This document shows positions 1 through 9,211 of a stretch of DNA of 64,000 nucleotides, one piece after another. The notes under the pieces are model-generated. The model did no database searches. It was not told the DNA's origin and was given only the letters and a program-made list of their open reading frames with translations. How positions within the stretch are numbered: position 1 is the first letter of the stretch; every line of letters begins with the position of its first letter. The stretch covers positions 62,001 to 126,000 of the forward strand of contig NZ_JACEHH010000004.1 of assembly GCF_014154935.1 (NCBI RefSeq), read 5' to 3'. Origin of the DNA: Stieleria mannarensis. Lineage in GTDB: Bacteria; Planctomycetota; Planctomycetia; Pirellulales; Pirellulaceae. Both the position numbers and the translations under genes were made by a program.

Positions 1-14
1 ATTGACACGATTCC

Positions 15-815
15 TCACGTTTCTCCGGTGGCGGGTGAATACAATGACGAATTCGGGAATCCGGTGGCACTCAACTCCGCAATCGCGTCAATCACCGACG
101 CACTGGTGGCGATGCGATTGGGACCGATTGCAAATCCGTTCCCGACCCGAAACGGGGTTTCGTTTTTCGGGTCCGAGCAAACGATCAGGAACAACGATCG
201 GTCGACCGAATCACCTGGCGGTGTTGTTTCGACGCTGTCTGTATCAGCGGCGACATCGCGTGCTTCCGGAGTGCGCGTTTCCGTGCCTGGATCGGGCTGA
301 ATGGCGTTCCGATGGTCGTCTTCAGTTAGAGTGACCGGCTGGTCGGCCGCCGTCGGGCTCGTGTCCTTCGTTTCGTCGGTGGCGACACTCCTCCAGGCCA
401 AAAAGAGCAGCGCCAGACATGACGCCAAAGCGACCGAGACCGCGGCGAATGTCAGACGACGGAACGCATCGCCAGCCTTGCCGCCAGGGTCGGACGATTT
501 CGAGGCTGTCGACACCTGCGACGGCGGAGATGCAACGACAGGCTGGTTTGCCAATTTGATCAATCGATCGACTTGATACGGCGTCGAACCAAAAAAGACC
601 GTGTCACTTGCTTCGACCTTGGCTCGACTGATCTTGTTTTCAACCTTTCCGACCGAGGTCCCGTTGGTGGAACCCAGGTCTTCGAGCACGATCTCGCCAC
701 CGTTGATGATCAGTCGAGCATGGTGACCGGAGATGTTCGCCTGATCCAACACAACCGTGTTGTCGGCGACTCGACCGATCGTGATTCGTTGCTCACTGGA
801 AGATGATTGCGTCAT
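15..815 (-). CDS. FHA-domain membrane protein with truncated trypsin-like C-terminus
   Basis: A 266-residue protein. Residues about 10-75 form an FHA phosphothreonine-binding domain, with the features GRVADNTVV, SGHHARL and DLGSTNGT. A proline/serine linker and one membrane segment (about residues 125-145, AAVSVALASCLALLFLAW) follow. The C-terminus (RVGNGFAIGPNRIATSASVI) resembles the first strands of a trypsin-like serine peptidase, but where the catalytic His is expected (TAAH) it reads TSAS, and a TGA at 15-17 stops it soon after. The start is the ATG at 815; the upstream open frame lies inside the preceding FHA gene. It is last in an apparent operon with the kinase and the double-FHA gene, 8 nt from the latter. 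It probably reads phosphorylation by the neighbouring kinase (inference). Whether the TGA is the natural end cannot be told at the window edge. Confidence 0.75.
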   Translation of the reverse strand: MTQSSSSEQRITIGRVADNTVVLDQANISGHHARLIINGGEIVLEDLGSTNGTSVGKVENKISRAKVEASDTVFFGSTPYQVDRLIKLANQPVVASPPSQVSTASKSSDPGGKAGDAFRRLTFAAVSVALASCLALLFLAWRSVATDETKDTSPTAADQPVTLTEDDHRNAIQPDPGTETRTPEARDVAADTDSVETTPPGDSVDRSLFLIVCSDPKNETPFRVGNGFAIGPNRIATSASVIDAIAELSATGFPNSSLYSPATGET

Positions 816-823
816 GTTGCTTA

Positions 824-1699
824 TCAATTCTCGGTTCGATCTTGATTCACGCCGGGTTGGAAGCGGAATCGTTGCTGTCCGAGTTGGAACTCCGTGGTTT
901 TGTCCATCGCAAACTTCTTGACGCGGATCCAAACACCGTTGAGAGACTTTTGGTCTTCGATCATCCAGCGACCGGTTTCGTCCTTGTAGATCCGGGCGTG
1001 CTTCGGACTGATGAAAGGGTCATCATCGATGGCCGCCTGGCAACGCTCATCGGACCCGATCCAGGTTTCTTTCGCGGCGACTGAAAACACACGTTCTTGT
1101 TCACTCGACACCCCCACTTCGATCAGACGCGGGACAAATTGCTGCAACATTGTGCGAGAGGGCGCCTGGTAGGCTTGCGTCTGGAGGGCTTCGGTTTCGG
1201 TCGCTTCGGCCCCGGGTTCGGGTACCTGAAACAAGTAGCGTCGGCCGCCGAGGATCAGCTCGGACTCCCGAGACAGTGACGCACGAAACGCCCGCACAAA
1301 GGTTCCATTGGTACTTTTGCGATCGAGTAAAAACCAACGAAACCGGCCCTTTTGGCGTTGGCAGCGAAGTTCGGCGTGGCGCGTGGAAATGTCGCCGTCA
1401 AAGGGAATGGCGGTGTCACCCTTGTCGCGGCCGATGGTCCAGCGAGAATCGCGAATCCGGATCGCTTCACCTTGTTCGCGACAGCCATCGTCCAGAATGT
1501 GGAGCATTGCGAGCGGTTGCCGATGGGTCGGCCGAAATGCACGCACCTTTGCCGCCGCGGAACTTATTCCCTGTTCGGCGGGCTTTTTTGCGGCCGGTCC
1601 CCGGGACAACGCGGCTTTTTGCAAGTACTGCTGCATTGGTTCAGCGACGGTCTGGATGATCGGTTCATCACTGGTCTCGCCGGCGGATGCCTTATTCAT
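824..1699 (-). CDS. Protein with two FHA domains
   Basis: A 291-residue protein with two FHA domains. The first, about residues 75-150, shows WTIGRDKGD, STRHAEL and DRKSTNGTFV. The second, about residues 195-285, shows TWIGSDERC, SPKHARIY and DQKSLNGVW. Both keep the Arg/Ser-His and Asn-Gly signature that binds phosphothreonine. No signal peptide is seen, so it is likely cytoplasmic. The start is the ATG at 1699; longer versions would run into the kinase coding region. It lies 23 nt downstream of the kinase gene and 8 nt upstream of the next FHA gene, all on the minus strand, so a kinase-reader operon is likely. FHA calls are strong; the phosphorylated partner is unknown. Confidence 0.88.
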   Translation of the reverse strand: MNKASAGETSDEPIIQTVAEPMQQYLQKAALSRGPAAKKPAEQGISSAAAKVRAFRPTHRQPLAMLHILDDGCREQGEAIRIRDSRWTIGRDKGDTAIPFDGDISTRHAELRCQRQKGRFRWFLLDRKSTNGTFVRAFRASLSRESELILGGRRYLFQVPEPGAEATETEALQTQAYQAPSRTMLQQFVPRLIEVGVSSEQERVFSVAAKETWIGSDERCQAAIDDDPFISPKHARIYKDETGRWMIEDQKSLNGVWIRVKKFAMDKTTEFQLGQQRFRFQPGVNQDRTEN

Positions 1700-1722
1700 G
1701 TCGTTTGATGGTAGCCGTAAGC

Positions 1723-4700
1723 TTATTGATGAAGTTCGCGGACGCGAATGTTGCGGAATCGGACCCGATCGCCGTACCACTGTAGTCCGATCGGGCCGCC
1801 ACGGGTGTATTGGAATTTGCCGTTGATCTGCTGTTTCCAGGCATCCAGATCCGCATCGACGACCTTGACGCCGTTGACGTGCACGGTGATCTCGGATCCG
1901 ACGGCACGGATTGAGATTTGATTCCACTGATTGATCGGCGTGCTGGCTCGGGGACGCGGTTCGACCACCCCGTAGATCGCACCGGTGAGTTGGGTGCCGT
2001 GGAGTTTTCCACGCAATTTTGGACTGTGATCGTCCAGCAACTGGATTTCCAATTGATCCGAACCCGTGGGTTTGTTTGCCGGCCCGGTCCGCAAAAACAC
2101 ACCGCTGTTTCCATCACGTTCAAGGTAGTATTCGAGTTCCAGTACGAAATCTTTGAACTGCCGTTCTGATTCCAGCCAGCCGCCCACCTTTTCACCGCGT
2201 CGCGACGCACGAGCGAAGATGTAACCTGAGTTCACCGACCAGGCACCAGTTCTTAGCCGTTGTTTCCATCCTGTCAGGTCGCTTCCGTTGAACAGAGAGA
2301 TCCAGTCGGAAGTCTCATCAACGTCGGATGCTGAATCAAGTGACGATGACGTCTTGGCAAACTCCTTGATTCTGGCGTTTCGAAACCGCACGGTCATGTC
2401 ACGGTTGTGGTGGAGTTGAAAGCCGATCAGGCCGCTCTTGGGCAGACCGAGAAAGTCCTCGTTGATCACTTCCACACCATTGATGGAGATGGCGACGTGG
2501 TCCCCGCGAACCGTTAGCCGATAAGCATTCCAATCGTCGCGACGAACGATGCGGGCGATCAGGTCTGCGTCGGCTGTCCCCATTTGGCCGGATGTTTTCT
2601 CGCCGTAGACGCCACCCCAATACCCGTCTCCGATGTCCGCTTGTGGCCCCGCGACGACATAATCATTGGCGTCGATCAATTGGCTGCGGAATTGGATGCC
2701 GCTGTTGGCCGGCCGATCGCCATGGCCCTCAACCCTAACGTCCACTCGCAAATCAAAATTCTGGTATTCACGATCACTGCACAGAGCCGTGTTGTAACGC
2801 AACGCAGAGTTGCCGCTGGTTTCTGACGCGATGAGTTCGCCGTCGCGGATCGTCCAGCGGCCGGGAATCCCACTCCATCCGCTTAGATCGTCGCCGGGGA
2901 ACAGACTGACGAAGCCATCGTCGATTGGTTCGTTGGCAGAGAGATGTTTGATCGTGATCCGGCCGTCCAGGGACGTGCCCCCGAGAACAACGTGACCGTG
3001 GCGGCTGACAGCGACGCCGGGCGGAAAGTGGTTGCCCGATTTTTCAAACTGATCGAGCTTGCGGACGAGTTCGCCGCTGCGGGCATCCCAAATTGCAGCT
3101 CGACCGCTGTGGTCGGCCATCACGATTCGCCTTCCGTTGGGGGTGAAGGCCAGGCTGCATCCGTACTGATGGCCTTCGTTGTGCTGCCGTGCCGCGGCCG
3201 GATCAAGTCTTGTGACGACACGTCCGGTGAAGACGTCCAGGATCACGGCCATGCAATTGCCGTTCTTCAAGCTGCACGCGGCCAGTTTTCCGTCTGGTGA
3301 AAAAACCAGTCGCCCGCGGATTCGGCTGGTGTTTTCAAATTGCGTCGGTGTGGTCAATGAAATCTGTTTGCCATCGATAGCAAGTGTTCGACGGACATGA
3401 TTGTGTTCCGATCCGAATGTTACGAATCGTTCATCCGGCGAGATTGCCGGGAAATTGTGATTTTGGTCCGGCGCCAATTCGTCATAAAATATCTCGCCGG
3501 ACTTCCAGTCCCAGATCCTCAACCGCTGCGGGACTCCGGAGCGTTCTTTGCGGTGAACCGAATCGATCCGGTACAACGCCAGCGCCCAGGTTCGCTTGGG
3601 AAACACGACCAGTTTGGCCGGCGCGGGGAATTCATAGTTTGCTTCCGCCGCTCCATCGGTCGCAGAGATCACGTGGACTTGGTTTCCGGTGCAGTACAGC
3701 AGTGACTTCCCATCGGGTGAATACGAAAGCTGACTGGTATCGAGCCCCGGTCGTTCGGGGTCATCAAACTGCGTGATCTGGCGACCGGTTTGTGTTTCAT
3801 GAATCGTGAAACGTCCTGGTGAGTCAACTCCGGTGACCGCGAACCTCTGGCCGTCGGGCGATATCGCGAGCTGACGGGCATCCCCACCGGTGCGGATGGT
3901 GATTCCGTCGGCTGCGACTGTTACCGAGCCACCGATTGGCGGTGATTGAATCGCCGCAGAGGCGTTTGCAGGGCTGTGGGGCCTTTGCCGTTTGCCGGCA
4001 TCGGTCGGCGTTGCCGCATTCGGCGCAGTCGTGACGCGTTTGAGAGTCCCGTCGGGATTCGTTTCGATGACCGCGGCGGTACCGTCTTCGATCTTGAGCT
4101 TGCTGCCGTCGGCGAAGTAGATGATGACGCCGGCAAGAAACAGGACGCCGCCGAGTCCGGTCGCAATCCACTTTCCGCGTCTGCCACCGCGACCACGTCG
4201 TGAAGCCGCACGCGGTTGAGGGCGGACGACCAATTCGGGCGTTTGCGTCGGCAAGGATTCGACGACGGTGTTCGTCGGGTCTTGGGTCGCTTGAGCGGCA
4301 AAGAACGCGTTCAGTGCCCCCGTTTCCGTGATTCCGCTGGCCACCTCCGCCCCAGACGCTGTTGCCGACTCTTTGGGGTTTGTGTTTCGCGGTGGTTTGG
4401 GTTTGCTGTTGCCTTTCAGGTAATTCTTCACGTCCGACGCGACGGCGTCCATCGATCGATAGCGGTCACTCGTGTGTTTCGCCATCATCTTGGTGCAAAT
4501 CGATTCGAGTTGCGGATCGATTTCCGGCCGTATCGAAGACGGGGTCGCTGGGGTTTCATGGACAACGCCGTAGACGACCTTGGCGATCGGTCCGCGAAAC
4601 GGAAGTTGCCCGGTGAGTAGTTCATACAAAATCACACCGAGGGCGTAGATGTCGGCGGCCGCGCCCACTTCGTCCAGTTCTCCTCGGATCTGTTCGGGTG

Positions 4701-5754
4701 ACATGTAGGCCGGCGTGCCGACCGCCATCCCGCTTTGCGTCACGCGACTTTCCACATCGGTCTGTCGCGCGAGTCCGAAATCCATCACGACCGGTTCCTT
4801 CTTGTGGTCGATCATGATGTTGGCGGGTTTCAAATCGCGGTGGATCACGTTGTGCCGGTGTGCCTCGGCCAGGGCGATTGCCAGGCGGTGAATCAGAATG
4901 GCGGATGTCCGTTGCGGCGGCAGCTTGTCGGGCCGGATCAGCTGTCTCATCGAGCGGCCTTTGACGAACGCCATCGAGATGAAATGACGTCCGTCGATCT
5001 CGCCGACGTCATAGACCGGGCAGAGGTTGCGGTGATGCAGTTTCGCCGCCGCCCGGGCCTCGCGGTAGAAACGCGTGACCAGCGATTCGTCGTCGTCGCA
5101 AGCGAAGCCGGGTGTCTTCAAGGCGACTTGGCGATCGAGTTGGTTGTCGTGAGCCAGGTAGACCTTGCCCATCGCGCCGGCCCCCAATTCGCGGATGATC
5201 CGATAGCGGCCGAATTCTGACGGCAGGTCGCCGACGTTTTGACGATTTGCCGTTCCCACCGCGGTGTCCCGGACTTGCTCGATGCGGCTGGTGTCGATCG
5301 AGGCCTGGGCGGGTTGTGCTGACGGACCATGGTCGGCGTGCGGCGTCAGCCGGGAATCGACAAGCTCGCTCACCAGACGCCGAACTCGGGCGAATTGATT
5401 CGGAAAACGTGACTCATAACTTGCCAAATCCACGTTCGATCCCGCCGACCGTCGTGCCTCGTATTCCGCCACGATCAGCTCGGCCGAAACCGTCTCGGTC
5501 GTTCCCAGGGTCGAGATTTGACGCACGTAATCCTCTAGCAGTGGTGTTCGCCCGACAGACCAACTGCGGTGCAGGTCGATTTTGACCAGTTCAGAAATCG
5601 CGATCTCTCGGTACGGGCTCGTCGATTCGGATCTCAACCGATCGCAGTAGGCGACGAGTGCGTCGGCTGACCACTCCAGATCGAAGGCCATCAACAGCGA
5701 TTCGAGCGTGTTCCGCTGGTCGACTGCCAGCAGCGCGAGTCGTTGATCGGGCAT
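1723..5754 (-). CDS. Ser/Thr protein kinase fused to WD40-like and two DUF1080 domains
   Basis: A 1343-residue protein. After an N-terminal region of about 175 residues comes a Hanks-type kinase (about 185-450): glycine loop GAGAMG (about 193), VALK lysine (about 212), HRDLKPAN (about 305) and DFG (about 328). A proline-rich stretch and one membrane helix follow (about 530-548, ATGLGGVLFLAGVIIYFA), placing the kinase inside and the rest outside. The outer part has WD40-like repeats (about 620-935; ISPDGQRFAV, YSPDGKSLLY) and two DUF1080/LamG-like modules, one from about 950 (VSLFPGDDLSGW) and one from about 1155 (ISLFNGSDLTGW). Start ATG 5754 was preferred to a TTG 63 nt upstream. It follows the sigma factor by 93 nt and precedes two FHA genes. 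DUF1080 relatives bind or cleave 3-keto sugars, so extracellular sugar sensing is possible, but this is inference. Confidence 0.9.
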   Translation of the reverse strand: MPDQRLALLAVDQRNTLESLLMAFDLEWSADALVAYCDRLRSESTSPYREIAISELVKIDLHRSWSVGRTPLLEDYVRQISTLGTTETVSAELIVAEYEARRSAGSNVDLASYESRFPNQFARVRRLVSELVDSRLTPHADHGPSAQPAQASIDTSRIEQVRDTAVGTANRQNVGDLPSEFGRYRIIRELGAGAMGKVYLAHDNQLDRQVALKTPGFACDDDESLVTRFYREARAAAKLHHRNLCPVYDVGEIDGRHFISMAFVKGRSMRQLIRPDKLPPQRTSAILIHRLAIALAEAHRHNVIHRDLKPANIMIDHKKEPVVMDFGLARQTDVESRVTQSGMAVGTPAYMSPEQIRGELDEVGAAADIYALGVILYELLTGQLPFRGPIAKVVYGVVHETPATPSSIRPEIDPQLESICTKMMAKHTSDRYRSMDAVASDVKNYLKGNSKPKPPRNTNPKESATASGAEVASGITETGALNAFFAAQATQDPTNTVVESLPTQTPELVVRPQPRAASRRGRGGRRGKWIATGLGGVLFLAGVIIYFADGSKLKIEDGTAAVIETNPDGTLKRVTTAPNAATPTDAGKRQRPHSPANASAAIQSPPIGGSVTVAADGITIRTGGDARQLAISPDGQRFAVTGVDSPGRFTIHETQTGRQITQFDDPERPGLDTSQLSYSPDGKSLLYCTGNQVHVISATDGAAEANYEFPAPAKLVVFPKRTWALALYRIDSVHRKERSGVPQRLRIWDWKSGEIFYDELAPDQNHNFPAISPDERFVTFGSEHNHVRRTLAIDGKQISLTTPTQFENTSRIRGRLVFSPDGKLAACSLKNGNCMAVILDVFTGRVVTRLDPAAARQHNEGHQYGCSLAFTPNGRRIVMADHSGRAAIWDARSGELVRKLDQFEKSGNHFPPGVAVSRHGHVVLGGTSLDGRITIKHLSANEPIDDGFVSLFPGDDLSGWSGIPGRWTIRDGELIASETSGNSALRYNTALCSDREYQNFDLRVDVRVEGHGDRPANSGIQFRSQLIDANDYVVAGPQADIGDGYWGGVYGEKTSGQMGTADADLIARIVRRDDWNAYRLTVRGDHVAISINGVEVINEDFLGLPKSGLIGFQLHHNRDMTVRFRNARIKEFAKTSSSLDSASDVDETSDWISLFNGSDLTGWKQRLRTGAWSVNSGYIFARASRRGEKVGGWLESERQFKDFVLELEYYLERDGNSGVFLRTGPANKPTGSDQLEIQLLDDHSPKLRGKLHGTQLTGAIYGVVEPRPRASTPINQWNQISIRAVGSEITVHVNGVKVVDADLDAWKQQINGKFQYTRGGPIGLQWYGDRVRFRNIRVRELHQ

Positions 5755-5847
5755 TCTGATCGTTCGGGTTGGAAGGAGGTTCGTGGGGTGAGCGGATTTC
5801 GAAGATCGCTCGCCCAACAGGCAACATCGCGATTGGCCCGGGGACTG

Positions 5848-6516
5848 TCACATCGAATCGGAATTTTTTTCAGATCCTGCCGCGGTTTCGCCCGAAAACA
5901 AAGAGAATCGCCGCTCCAGACGCTCTTGAACCAGATGCAGGATGCGGTGGATGGTCTGTCGCGAAACCCCCAATTGTCCCGCGATCTCGCTTTTGCTTCG
6001 TCCTTCGAGACGCATCGCGATGATTTCGCCAGTTTTGGGCGGCAGCCCTTCGATCACCAAATCGATCTCCTCCCAAAGTGCCAGGGCGTCTTCGGCCGAC
6101 GGCTGGTGGGAGAGCATATTCATGTCGTCGCTGATCGCTCGTTCCGCCTGGGCATCGCGCTGATCGGCGGTGTGCTTGCGGGCGTGCGAACGTGTTTTGC
6201 GAAGTGTCAGCGTGGCCAGCAGTTGCCACAATTGTTGCGAGTGCTGGATCTGGAAACCACCAGCTTCGTGACGGCGAAAAAACGTGCGAAAGACCGACTG
6301 GACAATATCTTCGCCGTCGAATCGCTTGAGCAACGCGGGGTGGATGTTTTTGCCCGCCAGGTAGATCAGCCGACGCGAATAGTCGTCAAACAGCTTCCGC
6401 ACCGCATCGGCCTCGCCGCGCTGCAATCGACTCTGGAATGCGGCGAATTCAAGGGAACCCTGTGTCGGGATCGGGGATAATCCCTCCCGATGTTCTGACG
6501 CTCCCTTTTCGGACAT
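5848..6516 (-). CDS. ECF-type RNA polymerase sigma factor (planctomycete ECF group)
   Basis: A 222-residue sigma-70 family protein. The sigma-2 region is about residues 30-95 (DDYSRRLIYLAGKNI, FDGEDIVQSVFRTFFRR) and the sigma-4 helix-turn-helix about 160-210 (LPPKTGEIIAMRLEGRSKSEIAGQLGVSRQTI). The spacing is that of the planctomycete ECF factors commonly found beside Ser/Thr kinases. ATG 6516 is preceded by a weak purine-rich site (AAGAGAT). The open frame runs further upstream but without family similarity. It heads the minus-strand operon with the kinase and FHA genes. Activation by the kinase, possibly by phosphorylation, is inferred from context only. Confidence 0.88.
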   Translation of the reverse strand: MSEKGASEHREGLSPIPTQGSLEFAAFQSRLQRGEADAVRKLFDDYSRRLIYLAGKNIHPALLKRFDGEDIVQSVFRTFFRRHEAGGFQIQHSQQLWQLLATLTLRKTRSHARKHTADQRDAQAERAISDDMNMLSHQPSAEDALALWEEIDLVIEGLPPKTGEIIAMRLEGRSKSEIAGQLGVSRQTIHRILHLVQERLERRFSLFSGETAAGSEKNSDSM

Positions 6517-6832
6517 GTTGATCTCTTTCAAGCGTGATGGAACTGCCCCGTCGATCGTAACGCGAGCTTTCACGACCACCCGCATGCGGCGATGCCCCAG
6601 TTTAATCACTTCCACCATCCCAGAGTGTTCACGGGGCTTTTGCCCCGAGCTAACGATGGCAGCCCCTTCGGGGCGGTTGCGCAAGATTGACGAAAAGCGG
6701 CACACACCCAACGCGATCTGTGCTATCCACTAAATCAGTGCCCGAGATGAGCGGATTGCACGTAGCGACACCCCCGCCCCTTAGAATGAATGGAGTCTGA
6801 TTGATCTTCTCAACCACCCCAAAAGGTTCACG
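6517..6832. other. Divergent intergenic region with two small hairpins
   Basis: 316 bp between the sigma factor (minus) and the LRR gene (plus). It holds two GC-rich hairpins, one at 6632-6647 (CGGGGC, loop TTTT, GCCCCG) and one at 6662-6674 (GCCCC, loop TTC, GGGGC). Promoters for both genes should lie here, but no clear -35/-10 pair was recognised. Confidence 0.5.
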
Positions 6833-9091
6833 ATGCGTTGGCAGCATCTTCGTCCTAGCACCTGGCTCATTGCACCTACCGTGTCTCTGCTGATTGCCGT
6901 TGCCGGCGGCTGCCGACGTGAGTTGCCGGCGCCCGGGACGCAGGCCGACGCGATCGAGCGTCCAACCCATCCGACGGCTTCTGCGAAACCGGCTGCGCAA
7001 GGATTCCTGACCAAGCACGCGGACGGATTTTTCGAAGCCACGTTCCTTTCCTCCCAAAACCTGGACGCGTTTGTTGCGGAAGTCAATGATCGCGATCTCC
7101 GCAAGCTGACACTGAAGCCCCATCCGCAGTTGCGTCGTCCCGGTCGATTGTCGGTCGCGGACCAGCTGACTTTGTTACCGAAAATCATCCGCGCCTGCCC
7201 AAACATCGAATCACTCCGGCTTCATCAATGGACTCTCAAAATCAGTGACCTCGCCGTCGCGGTCCAATCAGAGAACCTGCAAGAACTGGCGGTACTCTCC
7301 TGCATCGTCGTCAACGAACCCGTCGACGTCGAGATTTCGACCTCGTCCAACTTGCGAAAGCTGACGCTGACCAGCTGTCTCGGCGGCCGCCGGACCGAAA
7401 CCAGCAACGGCGAGCTCGACGTGGCGTGGACGAAGACGATCGACCAATCATGGGCACAACTCCTTGCCTGGACACCGAAGCTGGAAGAGCTGCGTGTGAG
7501 GGCACACTTTCGCGATCAAGGCAGCATCATCGGAACCGACTGGCCGTTTGCCGACCTGCCAAATCTGCGGACCGTGCATTTGGGAGACTACACCCAGGAC
7601 GCATTGGTCGAGAGCCTGTTAAATGAATTGCCGAGTTTGCAATCGCTGAGCCTATCGGGTGACCAATTGACCGGCGACGGATGGATGCCGAACAAGCTCT
7701 CGGCGGTTCGTGAGTTGGAACTGTATGGCTGTGAAGGCATCTCGCCGGAAAAACTTGAGGCCATCTTCCCCTCCACTCCACTGCTCGAATCATTCAGCTT
7801 GAGAATCTGGCGCGACTCGTTGACGGCCCATTTCGATTTTTCGGAATCCTATAGGCTTCAGGAACTCTCGATCGTGGTGCCCAACAGGAATTCACAACTG
7901 AGCTTCCAAGGACTCTCATCGGCGGCGAACCTGCATTCATTGACACTTCGAGGCGTTTCACCTGAAGCATTATCGTCCGTGAACTTATCGCAATTCAAGA
8001 AGTTGCGGGCGCTCGACGTTGCCAGTTACGGCGCGACCCAGACCGTGCTTGCTGGTCTACCCGGATCACTCGAATCGATCCGCTTGGCAAGTTTTTCGAA
8101 AACCAAGCCAGACACCGCAAACACGGACGTGAGCTTTGCACACCTCACTCAACTAACGTCGTTCACATTCGATGGCGGTTCGTTGGAAGCGGAACTGATC
8201 GAATCGTTGCCGAACCAACTCACATCTCTGGCATTGCATCATTGCGATATGCCTAACAGCACCGTCGCGGCGTTATTATCGCGACTCGACCGTCTGGAGA
8301 CGCTCTGCCTGACTTGGCTGCACGGAGGACGAGGGTATGGCGACGATTCAGAAGCGATGACGGGAGAGGGTTGGGACTTTGCCTGTCGCGACCGATTGCG
8401 GACGCTCGACTTGAGCAAGTGTTTTTACCTGAACGATGAATTGATTCACCAGATCTCGGAGCAGCTGAAAGGTTTAGAATCATTAAAACTGGCTGAGCAA
8501 CGTGATTTGACGGGTCGCCATTGGCAGCTGGACCGTCTACCGAAGCTCAACGACTTGGACCTGCGAGAGTTGCCCAAGCTGGGCAACAACCTGCTCCAAC
8601 ACCTGCCGGCGTCGCTCGAATCGTTACGGCTGGAGGACTGCGAACAGTTAACCGGCGAATCATGGCAGCTCGACACGCTTGGCAAGCTGGCCGAAGTGCG
8701 AATCGCGAAATGTGAGTCGCTGCGATCATTGGGCGGTCGACTGCCGGATTCACTGAAAAGGTTGGACGTCCGCTTTTGTCCGCAATTGCTGTGCTCTGAC
8801 CTCGATTATTCCTCGTTCGCACAGTTGCAACATCTTTCACTGACAGACTGCTACCAATTCGATGTCAAACGCTTGTTCCAGGAGTTGCCACTACATGCGG
8901 ATTCTCTTCGCACCCTAACATTAACGGGCTGTGAATCACTGCAGGACGCGGACTGGGACATGTCTGCATTGAACGACACGCTGCAGATCGTGATCTACAA
9001 CGAAGCCGAGCCGGCCTACCGAGGTGGGCTCAAGCAAGAGCTCGGCGAGCAGTTGCAAAAACAACTACCGGACTGCGTGATCGTGTTGTAA
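6833..9091 (+). CDS. Leucine-rich-repeat lipoprotein
   Basis: A 752-residue protein. It has a lipoprotein signal peptide (hydrophobic stretch then VAGGC, lipidated Cys27). From about residue 70 onward it is almost entirely leucine-rich repeats of irregular length, of the type LEELRVRA, LRTVHLGDY, LQSLSLSGDQL, LESLRLEDCEQLTG and LRTLTLTGCESL. The later repeats look like the cysteine-containing F-box/LRR class (LxxLxLxxCxxL). No catalytic domain is visible. It would be membrane-anchored and exposed to the periplasm or surface, probably binding protein. ATG 6833 is preceded by AAAAGG. It stands alone on the plus strand, divergent from the sigma/kinase operon and convergent with a sulfatase. The function is unknown beyond a scaffold or ligand-binding role. 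Confidence 0.85.
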   Translation: MRWQHLRPSTWLIAPTVSLLIAVAGGCRRELPAPGTQADAIERPTHPTASAKPAAQGFLTKHADGFFEATFLSSQNLDAFVAEVNDRDLRKLTLKPHPQLRRPGRLSVADQLTLLPKIIRACPNIESLRLHQWTLKISDLAVAVQSENLQELAVLSCIVVNEPVDVEISTSSNLRKLTLTSCLGGRRTETSNGELDVAWTKTIDQSWAQLLAWTPKLEELRVRAHFRDQGSIIGTDWPFADLPNLRTVHLGDYTQDALVESLLNELPSLQSLSLSGDQLTGDGWMPNKLSAVRELELYGCEGISPEKLEAIFPSTPLLESFSLRIWRDSLTAHFDFSESYRLQELSIVVPNRNSQLSFQGLSSAANLHSLTLRGVSPEALSSVNLSQFKKLRALDVASYGATQTVLAGLPGSLESIRLASFSKTKPDTANTDVSFAHLTQLTSFTFDGGSLEAELIESLPNQLTSLALHHCDMPNSTVAALLSRLDRLETLCLTWLHGGRGYGDDSEAMTGEGWDFACRDRLRTLDLSKCFYLNDELIHQISEQLKGLESLKLAEQRDLTGRHWQLDRLPKLNDLDLRELPKLGNNLLQHLPASLESLRLEDCEQLTGESWQLDTLGKLAEVRIAKCESLRSLGGRLPDSLKRLDVRFCPQLLCSDLDYSSFAQLQHLSLTDCYQFDVKRLFQELPLHADSLRTLTLTGCESLQDADWDMSALNDTLQIVIYNEAEPAYRGGLKQELGEQLQKQLPDCVIVL

Positions 9092-9211
9092 CACGCATCG
9101 GCGGTCCGTGACGCAAGGCTGAAACGCTCCCCGCAACCTTGCTGAGGAACACGCCACTTCTTGACGCCACCATTGATTCTTCCGGTCGTCGCGCGCCCCT
9201 GCCGTCTCACG

